Shown here one piece after another: positions 61,492-64,000 of a stretch of DNA of 64,000 bases. The position numbers and the translations under genes were made by a program. The notes under the pieces are model-generated. The model was not told the origin of the DNA. It ran no database searches and was given only the letters and a program-made list of their open reading frames with translations. The stretch is from Dendronalium phyllosphericum CENA369. Its GTDB lineage: Bacteria > Cyanobacteriota > Cyanobacteriia > Cyanobacteriales > Nostocaceae. The stretch covers positions 124,001-188,000 of the forward strand of contig NZ_JAECZA010000012.1 of the NCBI RefSeq assembly GCF_016056275.1, written 5' to 3'. Each line of letters opens with the position of its first letter. Position 1 is the stretch's first letter.

Positions 61492-63597
61492 ATGAATCCT
61501 GTTGCACCTACCCCCAAACCAAAATCATCTCGTCGTTCTAGCGATCGCCGCCAAGCCCACAAAAAAGCTAGGATTAATACCAGAGGAATCTACCCCAGAG
61601 CCATTAGGGATGCTTTTATTAAGCTCAATCCCAAGAGTGCAATTAAAAATCCGGTGATGTTTTTGGTTTGGGTAGGGACACTCATCACCCTAGCAGTCAC
61701 CATCGATCCCAACTTATTCGGCCCATCTACTCAGAAGAACCCGCAACTATTTAACGGCTTGTTAACGGGGATTTTATTCTTTACCGTCTGGTTCGCCAAT
61801 TTTGCCGAAGCCGTGGCAGAAGGACGAGGGAAAGCCCAAGCCGATGCCTTGCGATCGACCAAGTCAGAGACGATCGCTAAAAAACTCGCCTCCGATGGCA
61901 CAATTACTGAAGTATCTTCTACTAGCCTGCAACAAGGTGACAACATCTACGTAGTCGCAGGCGATATCATTCCCGCTGATGGCGAAGTAATCATGGGTGT
62001 CGCTTCGGTGGATGAATCGGCAATTACTGGGGAATCTGCACCAGTCCTCAAAGAATCGGGTTCGGATGTTGCTAGTTCTGTGACCGGTGGTACGCGCATC
62101 ATCTCAGATGAGCTAATTATTCGCATCACTGCTGACCCAGGCAAAGGCTTTATCGATCGCATGATTGCCTTAGTAGAAGGCGCAGAACGCACTAAGACAC
62201 CAAATGAAATTGCTTTGACGGTGTTACTAGCAGTACTAAGCTTAGTATTTTTATTTGTTGTCGCTACCTTGCCCGCACTTGCCTACTATGTTAATAGTCC
62301 AGTTAGCGTGCCTATTTTGGTAGCTTTGTTGGTAGCGCTGATCCCCACGACCATTGGCGGCTTACTCAGTGCCATTGGTATCGCCGGGATGGATAGAGTT
62401 GCCCAATTTAATGTGATTGCCACCTCTGGACGAGCCGTAGAAGCTTGTGGAGATGTCAATACTCTAGTTCTTGACAAAACAGGCACAATTACCCTCGGCA
62501 ACCGCTTGGCAGAAGAGTTTATCCCGATTGAGGGTCACTCCATAGAGGAAATTGCTTATATTGCTTTGGTAGCTAGTGTCTTTGATGATACGCCAGAAGG
62601 TAAATCCATTGTCCGGCTGGCACAAAGGTTAGGCGCAAGATTTGACTTCGACCCCGACCGGGTAGAAGCAGTGGACTTTTCCGCCAAGACGCGCATGAGC
62701 GGCACAAACTTACCTGGTGGACGTGAAGCGCGCAAAGGAGCAGTCGGAGCAATTAAAGGATTTGTGCGTTCCCGTAATGGAGACGATAATAGCCCCGAAC
62801 TGGATGCTGCCTATCAACGAGTTTCCCAATTGGGAGGTACACCCCTAGCTGTTTGTTTGGATAACGAAATTTATGGTGTTGTTTATCTCAAAGACATTGT
62901 GAAATCTGGTATCCGCGAACGCTTTGACCAATTAGGCAGGATGGGTGTACGTACTATCATGCTAACTGGCGACAACCGAATTACCGCCGCTGTCATTGCC
63001 AAGGAAGCAGGAGTCGATGACTTCATTGCCGAAGCCACACCAGAAGACAAAATCAACGTCATTCAACGCGAACAGGCAGAAGGTAAACTTGTGGCGATGA
63101 CAGGAGATGGCACTAATGATGCTCCTGCATTAGCACAGGCAAATGTTGGTTTAGCCATGAATACAGGTACTCAAGCAGCTAAAGAAGCAGCCAATATGGT
63201 GGATTTGGACTCCGATCCCACAAAGTTAATCGATATTGTCGGGATTGGTAAACAATTGTTGATTACGCGCGGAGCCTTGACGACATTTTCCATCGCCAAC
63301 GATATTGCTAAGTACTTTGCGATTATTCCGGTCATCTTTGCCGCTGCTAACCTGCAAAGCCTGAATATTATGAATTTGACTAGCCCAACTTCTGCTATAC
63401 TTTCGGCGCTGATTTACAATGCTTTAATTATTCCCGCTTTAATTCCCTTAGCTTTGAAAGGCGTGCGGTTTAGACCTTTGAGCGCTAATCAGTTGCTACA
63501 ACGCAATATTTTAATTTATGGCTTAGGTGGGGCGATCGCGCCGTTTATCGCCATTAAGTTAATAGATGTAATGCTAACGGCGATCGGATTGGTTTAA
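61492..63597 (+). CDS. kdpB: Potassium-transporting P-type ATPase subunit KdpB
   Basis: The 701-residue protein is the catalytic subunit. It has TGES (near 186, actuator domain), [10 protein letters not shown] (near 327, phosphorylated Asp), and TGDGTNDAP (near 540, hinge). Seven hydrophobic segments are visible. The first 20 residues ([18 protein letters not shown]) are basic and longer than in E. coli KdpB, as usual in cyanobacteria. It hydrolyses ATP to drive K+ through KdpA. Confidence 0.97.
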   Translation: MNPVAPTPKPKSSRRSSDRRQAHKKARINTRGIYPRAIRDAFIKLNPKSAIKNPVMFLVWVGTLITLAVTIDPNLFGPSTQKNPQLFNGLLTGILFFTVWFANFAEAVAEGRGKAQADALRSTKSETIAKKLASDGTITEVSSTSLQQGDNIYVVAGDIIPADGEVIMGVASVDESAITGESAPVLKESGSDVASSVTGGTRIISDELIIRITADPGKGFIDRMIALVEGAERTKTPNEIALTVLLAVLSLVFLFVVATLPALAYYVNSPVSVPILVALLVALIPTTIGGLLSAIGIAGMDRVAQFNVIATSGRAVEACGDVNTLVLDKTGTITLGNRLAEEFIPIEGHSIEEIAYIALVASVFDDTPEGKSIVRLAQRLGARFDFDPDRVEAVDFSAKTRMSGTNLPGGREARKGAVGAIKGFVRSRNGDDNSPELDAAYQRVSQLGGTPLAVCLDNEIYGVVYLKDIVKSGIRERFDQLGRMGVRTIMLTGDNRITAAVIAKEAGVDDFIAEATPEDKINVIQREQAEGKLVAMTGDGTNDAPALAQANVGLAMNTGTQAAKEAANMVDLDSDPTKLIDIVGIGKQLLITRGALTTFSIANDIAKYFAIIPVIFAAANLQSLNIMNLTSPTSAILSALIYNALIIPALIPLALKGVRFRPLSANQLLQRNILIYGLGGAIAPFIAIKLIDVMLTAIGLV

Positions 63598-63660
63598 GCA
63601 ATTAAAAATAAAAAATAACTGCCATCTTGGCAGGCAAAGACGCAAAGAAAAAAGAAAATC

Positions 63661-63930
63661 ATGAAACGAGCTGATTTACCAGGAAAGTTTTTGGCGATGG
63701 ATTTCATCCCAACTGTTTTTAATATTTGGTCGCAATGTCGTAAGCAAAAACTACCACTCGCTATTTTTATTGGGCTGTGCTTGAATTTGCTAGTTGCTCC
63801 GGTCGTTTATGCTACTGCTGCTGGTACGCTGGAACGCAGTTCTGCTTGGGCAATTGGTATTTTAGGGGGGGTGACTCTAGCAATGGTAATTTACTTATTT
63901 GTGGTCGTTTTTCAGCCAGAACGCTTCTAA
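63661..63930 (+). CDS. KdpF-like small membrane protein (89 aa)
   Basis: The 89-residue protein has two hydrophobic segments (LAIFIGLCLNLLVAPVVYATAA near 34-55 and IGILGGVTLAMVIYLFVVVFQ near 64-85). The end MVIYLFVVVFQPERF matches the tail of KdpF, the small stabilising subunit; here it is fused to about 60 extra N-terminal residues. Longer KdpF-like proteins in this place are typical of cyanobacteria (slr1730 type, from memory). It lies between kdpB and kdpC. Confidence 0.8.
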   Translation: MKRADLPGKFLAMDFIPTVFNIWSQCRKQKLPLAIFIGLCLNLLVAPVVYATAAGTLERSSAWAIGILGGVTLAMVIYLFVVVFQPERF

Positions 63931-63970
63931 AAATTAAAAATTAAATTTAAGAGCAAGTAGAAAAGTGTTG

Positions 63971-64000
63971 ATGTCTTTTATTCGAGAAACTAGCAGAGCA
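63971..64000 (+). CDS. kdpC: KdpC, N-terminal fragment cut by the window end
   Basis: ATG at 63971 opens a frame reading MSFIRETSRA to the window edge, which matches the start of KdpC proteins (MSFIRE-type N-terminus before the single membrane helix). The position after kdpA, kdpB and a KdpF-like gene supports the call. Only ten codons are visible. Confidence 0.75.
   Translation, partial: MSFIRETSRA

Overview
The window looks like chromosome from a filamentous, probably heterocyst-forming cyanobacterium of the Nostoc/Calothrix type. Signs of this are very frequent GCGATCGC (HIP1) octamers, abundant heptameric short tandem repeats such as (AGTGCTG)n and (CCCTACA)n, a PEP-CTERM protein, Uma2 and TPR/CHAT families, glcE-glcF and a kdp operon of cyanobacterial layout. 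No tRNA, rRNA, CRISPR array or complete transposase gene was seen. Small non-autonomous repeats are common.

Layout. 0-8 kb: the end of an unidentified gene, a 21-bp minisatellite, a GFA-family protein, an LtrA-like membrane protein, an Uma2 nuclease, a two-headed ABC ATPase, an unrecognised protein and an acetyltransferase. 8-15 kb: an unusual fusion of cyclic-nucleotide domain, dead AAA+ domain and membrane polyferredoxin; a frameshifted DUF1877 gene; an MFS transporter; rubrerythrin; and an SDR. 15-24 kb: an RND efflux pair, a LysR regulator divergent from a CadD-type transporter, a DUF202 protein and a PEP-CTERM protein. 24-29 kb: a 1646-residue repeat protein with a C-terminal RTX-like segment and an embedded LAS-type peptidase motif.

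30-43 kb is the most distinctive part. It is a + strand run of contractile-injection-system baseplate genes (VgrG spike, PAAR tip, gp25 wedge, gpJ-like wedge, gpI-like tail protein and a further baseplate-associated protein). Two large membrane proteins with related Ig-like regions follow: one ends in WD40 repeats, the other starts with a winged-helix domain. Tube, sheath, ATPase and tape-measure genes are not in the window, so the locus is split or partial. It may be a membrane-tethered system akin to the thylakoid-anchored CIS known from Anabaena. A TPR-CHAT protein lacking both catalytic residues and a TpsB/FhaC outer-membrane transporter come next.

48-64 kb: stress-type small proteins, a type II NADH dehydrogenase, glycolate oxidase subunits glcE-glcF, an SDR, a PAS-GAF-PAS-cyclase signalling protein with an eroded cyclase core, and kdpA-kdpB-kdpF-like-kdpC, the last cut by the window end.

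Recurring theme: repeats have moved into or against genes. Heptamer tracts lie in frame inside the ABC ATPase linker and the gpI-like gene, a dispersed repeat forms part of the CHAT protein N-terminus, a repeat end supplies the stop codon of the polyferredoxin fusion, and one 111-bp element occurs in two identical inverted copies 20 kb apart.
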